Source: Pseudomonas sp. GCEP-101 (GTDB taxonomy: Bacteria > Pseudomonadota > Gammaproteobacteria > Pseudomonadales > Pseudomonadaceae). Taken from it: a DNA stretch of 64,000 bases. The number at the start of each line of letters is the position of its first letter. Positions within the stretch are counted from its first letter, which is position 1. The position numbers and the translations under genes were made by a program. The stretch covers positions 1,240,001 through 1,304,000 of the forward strand of contig NZ_CP104011.1 in NCBI RefSeq assembly GCF_025133575.1, in the 5' to 3' direction. Below the pieces are notes generated by a model that searched no databases, was not told the DNA's origin, and saw nothing but the letters and a program-made list of their open reading frames with translations. Positions 20,081 through 28,898 of this stretch are shown here, in pieces.

Positions 20081-20548
20081 ATGCCCCGCTCCCTGCCAGG
20101 CTGGCTGTTCTGCCTGATCGCCCTGCTGCTGGGCGCGCCTTTGCTGCGCCTGCTCGCGCAACCCCGCCCGCTCGAACCTGCCCCTGATCTCGTCTACCTC
20201 GACCAGTTGTTCGCGGTGCTGATTGCCAGCGCCGGCCTGAGCGGACTGCTGATCGCCTTCCTGCTGCGCCTGGCCGGCCGAACGCTGGTTGCGCTGATCC
20301 TGCTGGTGCCGGCCATTGGCCTGTGCGCCTGGCACCTCACCCATACCCACCTCGGCCCGGTGTCGCCCACGGTTGAGCAATACCAGCTGCTGTTGGCTGG
20401 TTTGGCGGTGTATGCGCTGCTGCTGGTGGGTATCAACTGGCTGAACCGGGGCGCGCACGGGCCGCGTCGGGCGCTGCGCTACCTGGGCTTCGCCCTGTTG
20501 CTGCCGTGGTGTGTCGGGCTGTTCTACCTGGGGCGGCTCTACTACTGA
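20081..20548 (+). CDS. Small four-helix membrane protein, function unknown
   Basis: A 155-residue protein with about four membrane helices: WLFCLIALLLGAPLLRLL, FAVLIASAGLSGLLIAFLL, LVALILLVPAIGLCAWHL and LLLAGLAVYALLLVGI, plus a hydrophobic end (LLLPWCVGLFYLG). There is no motif I recognise. A strong SD (AGGAGG) lies 5 bp before the ATG, so it is surely translated. Its last 7 bp overlap the 3' end of the convergent metalloprotease gene. Confidence 0.75.
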   Translation: MPRSLPGWLFCLIALLLGAPLLRLLAQPRPLEPAPDLVYLDQLFAVLIASAGLSGLLIAFLLRLAGRTLVALILLVPAIGLCAWHLTHTHLGPVSPTVEQYQLLLAGLAVYALLLVGINWLNRGAHGPRRALRYLGFALLLPWCVGLFYLGRLYY

Positions 20549-21036
20549 GCCAGGTCACGCCAGGTCAGGTAGACACGCAGGTCGAACTCCAACTGGTGAT
20601 AGCCGGGCAGCATGTGCTCGCAGAGCTGGTAGAACGCCTTGCTGTGATCGCGCTCCTTCAGGTGCGCCAGCTCATGCACGACGATCATCTGCAGGAACTC
20701 CGGGGCGGCGTCCTTGAACAGTGAGGCAACGCGGATTTCCTTCTTCGCCTTGAGCTTGCCGCCCTGCACGCGGGATATCGCGGTGTTCAGGCCCAACGCG
20801 CGCTGCACCACATCCAGCTTGTTGTCGTAGAGCACCTTGTCCACCGCCGGGGCGGTGCGCATGTATTGCTGCTTGAGGTCCATGGCATAGCCGTACAGCG
20901 CCTTGTCGCTCTGCACGTCGTGGCGACCGGGGTAGCGGCGCTCCAGGTAGTCGCCGAGGCGGTCCTGCTCGATGAGCTGGCGCACCTGGTCCTGGAGCTG
21001 TGGCGGATAGGCCTGGAGATAGCGAAGCGGCTGCAT
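20542..21036 (-). CDS. YgjP-like zinc metallopeptidase (DUF45/WLM family)
   Basis: Cytosolic protein of 164 residues, without signal peptide or membrane helix. The zinc site is HELAH near residue 121 (VVHELAHLKERDHSKAF), with the third histidine ten or so residues on and the family motif FYQLCEHMLPGY after it. Proteins of this kind (M48-related) are predicted peptidases of unknown substrate; E. coli YgjP is the best-known relative. It is shorter than YgjP and has an unusual N-terminal half without family motifs. The GGKLKAKKEIRVASLF stretch precedes the zinc site. Confidence 0.8.
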   Translation of the reverse strand: MQPLRYLQAYPPQLQDQVRQLIEQDRLGDYLERRYPGRHDVQSDKALYGYAMDLKQQYMRTAPAVDKVLYDNKLDVVQRALGLNTAISRVQGGKLKAKKEIRVASLFKDAAPEFLQMIVVHELAHLKERDHSKAFYQLCEHMLPGYHQLEFDLRVYLTWRDLAQ

Positions 21037-21085
21037 GGGAAACGACTGGCGGTCAGAACAGCCGCCAGTCTAGCGCATTTCCCAC

Positions 21086-21856
21086 TCAGGCCCGCGCGCG
21101 GGTGCTATAGGCCTCGGTGCGATAGGGGAAGGCAATTTCGCTGCGCCCCTTCAGCGCCGGGTGCGTAGCGATCAGTTCGTGCAGTTGCTCGGCGACCCGC
21201 TGCTTCTGCTCGTCGGGCAGCGCGGCGATGAAGCTCACCGACAGAGTCCGCGCGACGATGACCTGCTCCGGCGGGCCGACATGCTGGTAGCTGAACTCGC
21301 GCAGGCGCAGATCCTCGAAGCGCGATCCGGCAAAGGCCCGGCGCCATTGCCCGGTGTGGAAACGCGGCGTGCTGCCTTCGTAGCGCTCGAGGATGCGCGT
21401 GACCTGGGCGACCCAATCGACGCGCTCGTCGCGCACGTTCCAGACCAGCCCCAGGTGGCCACCCGGACGCAGCACGCGATGGATTTCCGCCAGGGCGCGC
21501 TCGTCGGCGAACCAGTGGAAGGCCTGGGCGCAGGTCAGCGCATCGACGCTCTCCGCCGCCAGCGGCATCGCCTGGGCCGTGCCGTTGAGTACCTTCACGG
21601 CGGGCAGCGACGCACTGAGCTGCTCGCGCATCGCCGCCACCGGCTCGATCGCGGTGACCTGCGCGCCGCTGCGCAATAACAGCGAAGTGAACTTGCCGGT
21701 CCCGGCACCGAGGTCGACCACCTCCTTGCCGGCCCCGATGTCCAACGCCTCGCCCAGCCAGCCCAGCAACTCCTCGGGGTAGTCCGGGCGACCGTGGGCA
21801 TAGGCCTTTGCCTCGCGGGTGAAACCTTCCTGCGCACTGCCATGTACATCCGTCAT
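21086..21856 (-). CDS. Class I SAM-dependent methyltransferase
   Basis: Soluble 256-residue methyltransferase with a Rossmann fold. Motif I VVDLGAGTGKFTSLLLRSGA is near residue 45, the acidic end of strand 2 follows (VTAIEP), and motif post-II is ALTCAQAFHWFADERALAEIHRVLRPGGHLGLVWN. The closest family is the Methyltransf_11 group (yeast trans-aconitate methyltransferase-like). The substrate is unknown. It stands alone between the metalloprotease and lipoprotein genes, with about 35-50 bp on each side. Confidence 0.85.
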   Translation of the reverse strand: MTDVHGSAQEGFTREAKAYAHGRPDYPEELLGWLGEALDIGAGKEVVDLGAGTGKFTSLLLRSGAQVTAIEPVAAMREQLSASLPAVKVLNGTAQAMPLAAESVDALTCAQAFHWFADERALAEIHRVLRPGGHLGLVWNVRDERVDWVAQVTRILERYEGSTPRFHTGQWRRAFAGSRFEDLRLREFSYQHVGPPEQVIVARTLSVSFIAALPDEQKQRVAEQLHELIATHPALKGRSEIAFPYRTEAYSTRARA

Positions 21857-21891
21857 CGTGCCTCCAGAGCCTGCCCGGCGAGCACCAGCGC

Positions 21892-22317
21892 TCAGCGGAA
21901 TCGGCAGGCCTTGCCGTCCAGGTAACTACGGTAGCAGTTGAGCAGTCGCGCTTCCTTGATGCGGCAGCGCTTCTGCCGGCAGACGCTGGAAAACTCGAAG
22001 CGTCCACCCTCCGGGTCGGCCAACTGGATGCGGATCGCCGGCCAGCCGTTCTTCGGCGCTTTCGCCGGCGTACTGAGCACGCGATTCTCGTTCTCCACCA
22101 GGGCCGCGCCGGCTTCCGCGTAGTCGAAGACGAACAACAAGGTGCGCGAGGTCTTCAGCGTGCACTCCTGGTGAGTAAGGCAGTTCTGCGCGTCCACCGG
22201 CAGGTCCACCGGCAGGTCCACCGGCGGCCTGGGCGGCGGGGTCGCCGGCGCCGTCGGGCGCAGCGAACAGCCGGCGAGCAGGACCAGTAGCAGCAGGGAA
22301 AACCAGGCACGCAACAT
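21892..22317 (-). CDS. Lipoprotein of unknown function with PVDL repeats
   Basis: 141 residues with a clear lipoprotein signal (LLLLVLLAGC, Cys at about 16). After a proline-rich stretch comes a short repeat PVDLPVDLPVDA, encoded by a 12-bp unit present three times (22192-22227). The rest is a small domain with six cysteines (QNCLTHQEC near 45, SVCRQKRC near 115, then LLNCYRSYLDGKAC at the end), probably disulfide-linked in the periplasm. I do not recognise the family. Confidence 0.75.
   Translation of the reverse strand: MLRAWFSLLLLVLLAGCSLRPTAPATPPPRPPVDLPVDLPVDAQNCLTHQECTLKTSRTLLFVFDYAEAGAALVENENRVLSTPAKAPKNGWPAIRIQLADPEGGRFEFSSVCRQKRCRIKEARLLNCYRSYLDGKACRFR
22192..22227. repeat. Three 12-bp direct repeats inside the lipoprotein gene
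   Basis: GTCCACCGGCAG, GTCCACCGGCAG and GTCCACCGGCGG in tandem. The unit is four codons long, so changes in copy number keep the reading frame and change only the linker length. Confidence 0.9.
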
Positions 22318-22342
22318 CGGGACTTCCTTCTGGCGGATACGA

Positions 22343-22367
22343 AAGAGCCCCGCAGGGCGGGGCTCTT
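22343..22367 (-). terminator. Terminator after fba
   Basis: Perfect 11-bp stem AAGAGCCCCGC/GCGGGGCTCTT with a three-base loop, 37 bp after the fba stop codon on the minus strand, followed by a short T run. Confidence 0.85.
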
Positions 22368-22403
22368 CAGCTCTCTAGAAACAGAGCAGCAGCGGGAGCG
22401 GGA

Positions 22404-23468
22404 TCAGTTGACCTTCGCTTCCAGCTCGCCCTTGGCGTAACGCTGGAACATGCCTTCCAGGGAGATCGGCTTGATCTTCGAGGCGTGGCCGGCGGTGCCG
22501 AAGGCTTCGTAGCGGGCGATGCAGACATCGCGCATGGCTTCGACGGTCTTGGCGAAGTATTTGCGCGGGTCGAACTCGCTGGGGTTCTTCGCCAGGAAGC
22601 GACGGATGGCACCGGTGGAGGCCAGGCGCAGGTCGGTATCGATGTTGACCTTGCGCACGCCGTACTTGATGCCTTCGACGATTTCCTCGACCGGCACGCC
22701 GTAGGTTTCCGGGATTTCGCCGCCGAACTCGTTGATGATCGCCAGCCAGTCCTGCGGGACGGAGGAGGAACCGTGCATCACCAGGTGGGTACCCGGAATG
22801 CGCGCGTGGATCGCCTTGATGCGGTCGATGGCGAGGATGTCGCCGGTCGGCGGCTTGGTGAACTTGTAGGCGCCGTGGCTGGTGCCGATGGCAATGGCCA
22901 GGGCGTCGACCTGGGTCTTCTTCACGAAGTCAGCGGCTTCTTCCGGGTCGGTCAGCAGCTGGCTGTGGTCCAGCACGCCTTCGGCGCCCACGCCGTCTTC
23001 CTCGCCGGCCATGCCGGTTTCCAGGGAGCCCAGGCAGCCCAGCTCACCTTCCACCGACACGCCACAGGCGTGGGCGAAGGCAACGGTCTGCTGGGTGACG
23101 CGGACGTTGTATTCGTAGTCGGCCGGGGTCTTGCCGTCTTCCTTCAGCGAGCCGTCCATCATGACCGAGGAGAAGCCCAGCTGGATGGAGCGCTGGCAGA
23201 CGTCAGGGCTGGTGCCGTGGTCCTGGTGCATGCACACCGGGATATGCGGGAATTCTTCGATGGCGGCGAGGATCAGGTGGCGCAGGAAGGGCGCACCGGC
23301 GTATTTGCGGGCGCCGGCGGATGCCTGGACGATCACCGGGGAATCGGTCTTGTCGGCCGCTTCCATGATGGCGCGCATCTGCTCGAGGTTGTTGACGTTG
23401 AAAGCCGGAACGCCGTAGCCGAACTCGGCGGCGTGGTCCAGCATTTGGCGCATGCTGATGAGTGCCAT
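22404..23468 (-). CDS. fba: Fructose-bisphosphate aldolase, class II
   Basis: Zinc aldolase that splits or forms fructose 1,6-bisphosphate. Pseudomonas uses it mostly for gluconeogenesis and the pentose cycle. From the ATG at 23468 ([19 protein letters not shown]) it has 354 residues, the usual length; an upstream ATG at 23498 adds ten unrelated residues. Zinc and substrate sites are recognisable in CMHQDHGTS near residue 83 and in the GTSHGAYKF and HGSSSVP stretches. The end [35 protein letters not shown] is family-like. Last gene of the tktA-epd-pgk-fba cluster. Confidence 0.97.
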   Translation of the reverse strand: MALISMRQMLDHAAEFGYGVPAFNVNNLEQMRAIMEAADKTDSPVIVQASAGARKYAGAPFLRHLILAAIEEFPHIPVCMHQDHGTSPDVCQRSIQLGFSSVMMDGSLKEDGKTPADYEYNVRVTQQTVAFAHACGVSVEGELGCLGSLETGMAGEEDGVGAEGVLDHSQLLTDPEEAADFVKKTQVDALAIAIGTSHGAYKFTKPPTGDILAIDRIKAIHARIPGTHLVMHGSSSVPQDWLAIINEFGGEIPETYGVPVEEIVEGIKYGVRKVNIDTDLRLASTGAIRRFLAKNPSEFDPRKYFAKTVEAMRDVCIARYEAFGTAGHASKIKPISLEGMFQRYAKGELEAKVN

Positions 23469-23586
23469 GGTCTCGCTTCTCCCAGAAGGCGGGCTCATTC
23501 ACATGAACCCGTAAAGATAGGTGTGCAAGCCTGCCGCAGGGGCAGGCGGTGTTCAAGTAGTCCAGCACACGCCGGACAATCGGCGC

Positions 23587-23922
23587 TCAGCGCGCCTTGC
23601 AACCACGGCCGATCAGGTCGTTGCTCTCGACCCAGTAGACCACGCCCTGGTCGCCTTTGATGCTCAAGCCGATCAGCCCGTCGCTATAGAAAGCGCCGGA
23701 GCCGCCGGGTTCCTCTTCCAGATGATGCACTACGTCATCGTCCCCCAGTTGCAGGTCGACCACCGACCTGCTGGGGTCCACGTAATGCCAGCGCACCTCG
23801 GCCCCGCTGTCGCAGACCCAATGGTTCCAGCCGGTGCCCGTGCCGGCCTTGCCGCCGGACGAATGGCTGGAACAGCCGGCCAGCAGCGCAAGGGCCAGCA
23901 CCGGGACGAAATAACGCAGCAT
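23587..23922 (-). CDS. MliC-like lipoprotein (C-type lysozyme inhibitor family)
   Basis: 111 residues from the ATG at 23922 (MLRYFVPVLALALLAGC), with the lipobox LAGC. The mature part resembles the MliC/PliC fold: an N-terminal WVCDSGAEVRWHYV strand, GSGAFYSDGLIGLSIKGDQGVVYW (family pattern S-G-A-x-Y ... KG) and a C-terminal cysteine (GRGCKAR) that would pair with the first. MliC proteins block host C-type lysozyme in the envelope. The usual tryptophan before KG is replaced by isoleucine, so inhibition is not certain. A longer frame starts at 23964, but the signal peptide argues for 23922. Confidence 0.72.
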   Translation of the reverse strand: MLRYFVPVLALALLAGCSSHSSGGKAGTGTGWNHWVCDSGAEVRWHYVDPSRSVVDLQLGDDDVVHHLEEEPGGSGAFYSDGLIGLSIKGDQGVVYWVESNDLIGRGCKAR

Positions 23923-24063
23923 CGGGCGATTCTCCTTCGGGCGGACGTGCCGCCGGATATCCAATGCGCCAGATTGCCCGTCCCGCCGCAGGAACGCCAG
24001 TGCCGCCCGCGCGTGAGCGCGGGCGGCACCGTCAGATCGTGAACCCGACCGCCGGGCGCTGCC

Positions 24064-24258
24064 TCAGGGGCAGTTCACCGGCTTCTGGCCAGGGGTCGGA
24101 TCGCCGCTGCTCTGGCTTTCCACCCGTTCGCGGTTCTGGTCCGAGGGCACCATGACCGCGGGCGGGCTCATCACTTCACAGGTACTGGGGGCTGCGCCGC
24201 CTCCGGCGCACCCCACCAGCACCAGGCATAACGACAGCACGGGGGTGACAGCTCGCAT
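24064..24258 (-). CDS. Small lipoprotein, function unknown
   Basis: 64 residues from the ATG at 24258, which follows the SD AAGGAG by 7 bp; an ATG six codons earlier has no SD. The signal peptide ends in the lipobox LVGC (VLSLCLVLVGCAGG). The mature part is only about 46 residues and rich in Pro, Ser and charged residues, with two cysteines (STCEVMSPP, PVNC) that could form a disulfide. It lies between pgk and the MliC-like gene in the same direction. Confidence 0.7.
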   Translation of the reverse strand: MRAVTPVLSLCLVLVGCAGGGAAPSTCEVMSPPAVMVPSDQNRERVESQSSGDPTPGQKPVNCP

Positions 24259-24346
24259 GACCGTTCTCCTTGGCATCCGTACAAGGCTTGTGACCCGGGG
24301 ATGCCGCAGAGGTTTGCTTTACTGTCGCCCGGCGGCGCCCGGAGCG

Positions 24347-25510
24347 TCAGGCTTTGGCGCGCTGCTCCAGCACTTCGACGGCCGGCAGGACCTTGCCCTC
24401 GACGAACTCGAGAAAGGCGCCACCGCCGGTGGAAATGTAGGAAATCTGCTCGCCGATGCCGTACTTGTCGATGGCCGCCAGGGTGTCGCCGCCACCGGCG
24501 ATGCTGAACGCGGAGCCTTCGGCAATCGCCTTGGCCAGGGTCTTGGTGCCCTCGCCGAACTGGTCGAATTCGAACACGCCCACCGGGCCGTTCCACAGAA
24601 TGGTCTTGGAGGTCTTCAGCAGCTCGGCGAACTGGGCGGCGGTCTTCGGGCCGATGTCCAGGATCATGTCGTCGTCGGCCACGTCGGCGATGTCCTTGAC
24701 GGTGGCGACGGCGCTCTCGGCGAACTCCTTGGCGACCACGACATCCACCGGCAGCGGTACGCTGACCTTGGCGGCAATGGCCTTGGCGGTGTCGACCAGG
24801 TCGGCCTCGTACAGCGACTTGCCGACCTTGTGGCCAGCCGCGGCGAGGAAGGTGTTGGCGATGCCGCCGCCGACGATCAGTTGGTCGCAGATCTGCGCCA
24901 GGCTGTTGAGTACGTCGAGCTTGGTCGACACCTTGGAGCCGGCGACGATGGCCGCCATCGGGCGGGCCGGGTTGCCCAGGGCCTTGCCCAGGGCTTCCAG
25001 CTCGGCGGCCAGCAGCGGGCCGGCCGCGGCGACCTTGGCGAACTTGGCCACGCCGTGGGTCGAGCCCTCGGCGCGGTGGGCGGTGCCGAAGGCGTCCATG
25101 ACGAACACGTCGCACAGGGCGGCGTATTGCTGGGCCAGTTCGTCGGCGTTCTTCTTCTCGCCCTTGTTGAAGCGCACGTTCTCGAACAGCACGACTTCAC
25201 CCGGCTTCACCTCGACGCCGCCCAGGTAGTCCTTGACCAGCGGCACGGCGCGACCCAGGGCCTTGGCCAGGTAGTCGGCGACCGGCTGCAGGCTGTTCTC
25301 CTCGGAGAATTCGCCTTCGGTCGGGCGGCCCAGGTGCGAGCAGACCATCACCGCCGCGCCCTTCTCCAGGGCCAGCTTGATGGTCGGCAGCGAGGCCAGG
25401 ATACGCGCGTCGCTCTTGACCACACCGTCCTTCACCGGAACGTTGAGGTCTTCGCGGATCAGTACGCGCTTACCTTGGAGGTCGAGGTCGGTCATCTTCA
25501 ACACGGTCAT
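24347..25510 (-). CDS. pgk: Phosphoglycerate kinase
   Basis: Interconverts 1,3-bisphosphoglycerate + ADP and 3-phosphoglycerate + ATP. From the ATG at 25510 ([25 protein letters not shown]) it has 387 residues, the normal Pseudomonas size; the upstream ATG at 25561 reaches into the epd stop region and is not used. Family signature [11 protein letters not shown] is at the N-terminus and substrate residues are in CSHLGRP near 60. The hinge and nucleotide site include [10 protein letters not shown] and the C-terminal [13 protein letters not shown]. It follows epd by 28 bp. Confidence 0.98.
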   Translation of the reverse strand: MTVLKMTDLDLQGKRVLIREDLNVPVKDGVVKSDARILASLPTIKLALEKGAAVMVCSHLGRPTEGEFSEENSLQPVADYLAKALGRAVPLVKDYLGGVEVKPGEVVLFENVRFNKGEKKNADELAQQYAALCDVFVMDAFGTAHRAEGSTHGVAKFAKVAAAGPLLAAELEALGKALGNPARPMAAIVAGSKVSTKLDVLNSLAQICDQLIVGGGIANTFLAAAGHKVGKSLYEADLVDTAKAIAAKVSVPLPVDVVVAKEFAESAVATVKDIADVADDDMILDIGPKTAAQFAELLKTSKTILWNGPVGVFEFDQFGEGTKTLAKAIAEGSAFSIAGGGDTLAAIDKYGIGEQISYISTGGGAFLEFVEGKVLPAVEVLEQRAKA

Positions 25511-25538
25511 GACAGTCAGTCCTGTAGGGGCTGTTTGA

Positions 25539-26585
25539 TTAACGTTCGGTAGCGGCGACACGCAGGAAATGCCCTGCAGTGTCGAGCATGCGGTTGGCGA
25601 ACCCCCACTCGTTGTCGAACCAGGCCAGCACGTTCACCAGCCGGGGGCCGGAAACGCGGGTCTGGCTGCCATCGACGATGGCCGAGTGCGGGTCATGGTT
25701 GAAATCGCAGCTGGCGTGGGGCAGCTCGGTGTACGCCAGCAGGCCTTTCAACGGACCGTCGGTGGCGGCCTGGCGCAGCACGCGGTTGATCTCGTCGGCC
25801 GACGTATCGCGGGAGACCTGCAGCGTGATGTCCAGGGCCGAGACGTTCACCGTCGGCACCCGAATGGCTTTGGCCTGGATTCGCCCGGCGAGTTCCGGCA
25901 ACAGGCGTTCGATGCCGCGCGCCAGCCCCGTGGACACCGGGATCACCGACTGGAAGGCCGAGCGCGTGCGGCGCAGGTCTTCGTGGTGGTAGGCGTCGAT
26001 CACCGGCTGGTCGTTCATCGCCGAGTGGATGGTGGTGATCGAGACGTACTCGATGCCCACGGCCTCGTTCAGCAGCTTGAGCAGCGGCACGCTGCAGTTG
26101 GTGGTGCAGGAGGCGTTGGACACCAGCGTCTCGGAGCCGGATAGGCCCTGCTGGTTGATGCCGAAAACCACGGTGGCGTCGATGTCCGCCTCGCTGGCCA
26201 TCGGTTGGGAGAACAGCACCCGTGGCGCACCGGCGCCAAGGAAGCGCTCGCCGTCGGCACGGGTGTGGTAGACGCCGGAGCATTCGAGCACCAGGTCGAT
26301 GTCCAGGGCGCGCCAGTCGATGGCCTCGGGTTCGGCTTCGCGGAACACCTTCACGCAGTCGCTGCCGACATGCAGGCAGCCATCGGCCACGCTCACCTCG
26401 CCGGGGAAGCGGCCGTGGGTGGAGTCGAAGCGGGTCAGGTATTCCAGGCTGGCCAGGTCCGCCAGGTCGTTCAACGCGACGATGGCGAACTCGGCCTTGG
26501 CGCCGCGCTCGTGCAGGGCACGGAACACGCAGCGACCGATGCGGCCATAGCCATTGAGGGCAACTCGGTAAGGGCGCTTGGACAT
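25539..26585 (-). CDS. epd: D-erythrose-4-phosphate dehydrogenase
   Basis: NAD-dependent oxidation of erythrose 4-phosphate to 4-phosphoerythronate, the first step of the pyridoxal phosphate branch. It belongs to the GAPDH family: [14 protein letters not shown] at residue 11 for NAD, catalytic C160 in SNASCTTNC, and the following histidine region [19 protein letters not shown]. Length 348. The replacement of the usual Gly-Thr signature around the substrate site by [11 protein letters not shown], and its place between tktA and pgk, favour Epd over GapA. Overlapping function with GAPDH cannot be excluded. Confidence 0.93.
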   Translation of the reverse strand: MSKRPYRVALNGYGRIGRCVFRALHERGAKAEFAIVALNDLADLASLEYLTRFDSTHGRFPGEVSVADGCLHVGSDCVKVFREAEPEAIDWRALDIDLVLECSGVYHTRADGERFLGAGAPRVLFSQPMASEADIDATVVFGINQQGLSGSETLVSNASCTTNCSVPLLKLLNEAVGIEYVSITTIHSAMNDQPVIDAYHHEDLRRTRSAFQSVIPVSTGLARGIERLLPELAGRIQAKAIRVPTVNVSALDITLQVSRDTSADEINRVLRQAATDGPLKGLLAYTELPHASCDFNHDPHSAIVDGSQTRVSGPRLVNVLAWFDNEWGFANRMLDTAGHFLRVAATER

Positions 26586-26606
26586 TGTTATCCCTTGGTG
26601 ATCGTC

Positions 26607-26665
26607 GCAGGAGCGGGCTTGCCCGTGAATCGAGCGAAGCGGTTCGCGAGCAAGCTCGCTCCTGC
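26607..26665. repeat. REP/BIME-like inverted repeat between tktA and epd
   Basis: Ends GCAGGAGCG (26607-26615) and CGCTCCTGC (26657-26665), each with an internal palindrome (GGGCTTGCCC, CGAGCAAGCTCG). It fills most of the 90 bp between the two genes and could stabilise the tktA message or weaken read-through. Confidence 0.85.
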
Positions 26666-26675
26666 AAGAGCCGGA

Positions 26676-28673
26676 TCAGGCGTCGAGCAGCTCGGCAGCG
26701 ACTTCCAGCACGTTCTCGACGGTGAAGCCGAAGTGCTCGAACAGCGCCGGGGCCGGGGCCGACTCACCGAAGGTGGTCATGCCGATCACGCGGCCTTCCA
26801 GGCCCACGTACTTGTACCAGTAGTCGGCGTGGGCGGCTTCGATGGCGATGCGCGCACCCACCTGGACCGGCAGAACGGCCTGCTTGTAGCCGGCGTCCTG
26901 CTGGTCGAAGACGCTGGTGGACGGCATGGACACCACGCGCACCTTGCGGCCTTCGGCGCTGAGCTTGTCGAACGCCTGCACCGCCAGGCCGACTTCGGAG
27001 CCGGTGGCGATCAGGATCAGTTCCGGCTCGCCGTCGCAGTCCTTGAGTACGTAGGCGCCACGGGCCACGTCGGCCAGCTGAGCGGCGTCGCGCGGCTGGT
27101 GCGGCAGGTTCTGGCGGCTGAAGATCAGCGCGGACGGGCCGTCGGCACGCTCGATGGCGTATTTCCAGGCCACCGCGGACTCCACGGCATCGGCCGGGCG
27201 CCAGGTGTCCAGGTTCGGGGTCAGGCGCAGGCTGGCCAGTTGCTCGATCGGCTGGTGGGTCGGGCCGTCTTCGCCCAGGCCGATGGAGTCATGGGTGAAC
27301 ACGTAGAGCACGCGCTGCTTCATCAGGGCGGACATGCGCACCGCATTGCGGGCGTATTCCATGAAGATCAGGAAGGTCGCGCCATAGGGGATGAAGCCGC
27401 CATGCAGGGCCACGCCGTTCATGATGGCGCTCATGCCGAACTCGCGAACGCCGTAGAACACGTAGTTGCCATTGGCATCGTCCGCACTCACGCCCTTGCA
27501 GCCTTTCCACAGGGTCAGGTTGGAACCGGCGAGGTCGGCGGAGCCGCCGAGGAACTCCGGCAGCAGCGGGCCGAAGGCGTTCAGCGCGTTCTGGCTGGCC
27601 TTGCGGCTGGCGATGGTTTCGCCCTTGACGGCGACGTCGGCGACGTAAGCCGCGGCCTTCTCGGCGAAGTCGGCCGGCAGCTCACCGGCAACGCGGCGCT
27701 GGAACTCGGCGGCCAGTTCCGGGTGCGCGGCCTGGTAGGCGGCGAAGCGCTTGTTCCACTCGGCCTCGGCGGTGGCGCCAGTGTCCTTGGCGCTCCACTC
27801 GGCGTAGATGTCCGCCGGGATCTCGAACGGCGCGTGGTTCCAGCCCAGCGCGGCGCGGGTGGCGGCCACTTCGTCGACGCCCAGGGCGGCGCCGTGGCTT
27901 TCTTCCTTGCCCTGCTTGTTGGGCGAGCCGAAGCCGATGATGGTCTTGCAGCAGATCAGGGTCGGCGCGTCGCTCTTGCGGGCGGTCTCGATGGCGGTCT
28001 TGATCTCGTCGGCATCATGCCCGTCGACGTTGCGGATCACCTGCCAGCCGTAGGCCTCGAAGCGCTTGGGGGTGTCGTCGGTGAACCAGCCGTGGACTTC
28101 GCCGTCGATGGAGATGCCGTTGTCGTCGTAGAAGGCGATCAGCTTGTTCAGGCGCAGGGTGCCGGCCAGCGAGGCGACTTCATGGGAGATGCCCTCCATC
28201 ATGCAGCCGTCGCCCAGGAAGGCGTAGGTGTAGTGATCGACGATGCGGTGGCCGTCGCGGTTGAACTGCGCGGCCAGCACCTTCTCGGCCAGCGCCATGC
28301 CCACGGCGTTGGCGATGCCCTGGCCCAGCGGGCCGGTGGTGGTCTCAACGCCGGCGGTGTAGCCGTACTCCGGGTGGCCCGGGGTGCGCGAGTGCATCTG
28401 GCGGAAATTCTTCAGGTCATCGACGGTGACGTCGTAGCCGGTGAGGTGCAGCAGCGAATAGATCAGCATCGAGCCGTGGCCGTTGGACAGCACGAAGCGG
28501 TCGCGGTCGGCCCATTGCGGGTTGCTCGGGTTGTGCTTGAGGTAATCGCGCCAGAGCACTTCGGCGATATCCGCCATGCCCATGGGGGCGCCAGGATGGC
28601 CGCTGTTGGCTTTCTGCACGGCATCCATGCTCAGTGCGCGGATGGCGTTGGCTCGCTCACGACGGCTGGGCAT
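26676..28673 (-). CDS. tktA: Transketolase
   Basis: Thiamine-diphosphate enzyme of the pentose phosphate pathway; moves two-carbon units between sugar phosphates. From the ATG at 28673 ([19 protein letters not shown]) it has 665 residues, the usual length. An in-frame extension to 28811 lacks family sequence. Cofactor site [18 protein letters not shown] is near residue 155. The Pyr domain has [19 protein letters not shown] near 410, and the substrate region near 355-365 includes [12 protein letters not shown]. It heads the minus-strand cluster and diverges from the ArsR-type regulator gene. Confidence 0.98.
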   Translation of the reverse strand: MPSRRERANAIRALSMDAVQKANSGHPGAPMGMADIAEVLWRDYLKHNPSNPQWADRDRFVLSNGHGSMLIYSLLHLTGYDVTVDDLKNFRQMHSRTPGHPEYGYTAGVETTTGPLGQGIANAVGMALAEKVLAAQFNRDGHRIVDHYTYAFLGDGCMMEGISHEVASLAGTLRLNKLIAFYDDNGISIDGEVHGWFTDDTPKRFEAYGWQVIRNVDGHDADEIKTAIETARKSDAPTLICCKTIIGFGSPNKQGKEESHGAALGVDEVAATRAALGWNHAPFEIPADIYAEWSAKDTGATAEAEWNKRFAAYQAAHPELAAEFQRRVAGELPADFAEKAAAYVADVAVKGETIASRKASQNALNAFGPLLPEFLGGSADLAGSNLTLWKGCKGVSADDANGNYVFYGVREFGMSAIMNGVALHGGFIPYGATFLIFMEYARNAVRMSALMKQRVLYVFTHDSIGLGEDGPTHQPIEQLASLRLTPNLDTWRPADAVESAVAWKYAIERADGPSALIFSRQNLPHQPRDAAQLADVARGAYVLKDCDGEPELILIATGSEVGLAVQAFDKLSAEGRKVRVVSMPSTSVFDQQDAGYKQAVLPVQVGARIAIEAAHADYWYKYVGLEGRVIGMTTFGESAPAPALFEHFGFTVENVLEVAAELLDA

Positions 28674-28836
28674 CGCTGAATCTCCTGCGGGGGCTGCTTC
28701 GAAAGATCGAAGGGAATGAAAAAAGGCCGGTATTTTCGCCCAGCCGGGCCCTGCGGGGCAATGACAGATCGGCAGATGCCTGATGCAAGGCACGCTCCTG
28801 CGCCGCCCCACTGGTCAAAAACCACTCATCCGCCAA

Positions 28837-28854
28837 TATCAAAACTTTTTGATA
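28837..28854. promoter_or_regulatory. 18-bp palindrome, candidate operator of the ArsR-type regulator
   Basis: TATCAAAACTTTTTGATA: two perfect 8-bp arms around CT. It ends 6 bp before the -35 box of the regulator-metK promoter and lies in the divergent region shared with tktA. Its size and symmetry fit a winged-helix dimer such as the ArsR-type protein encoded next to it. Confidence 0.6.
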
Positions 28855-28860
28855 CAGCTA

Positions 28861-28889
28861 TTGCCCGCCCCGGAACCCGCGACTAGACT
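28861..28889 (+). promoter_or_regulatory. Candidate promoter of the regulator-metK unit
   Basis: TTGCCC (28861-28866), a 17-bp spacer and TAGACT (28884-28889). The start site would be at about 28896, only 2-4 bases before the ATG at 28899, so the message would be essentially leaderless. No SD is visible before the ATG, which agrees. Confidence 0.5.
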
Positions 28890-28898
28890 GCGCCACCT

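Noticed and set aside
26205-28679. An 824-codon plus-strand frame opposite tktA
   Set aside because: Same antisense effect of GC bias; tktA is a full-length recognised enzyme on the minus strand.
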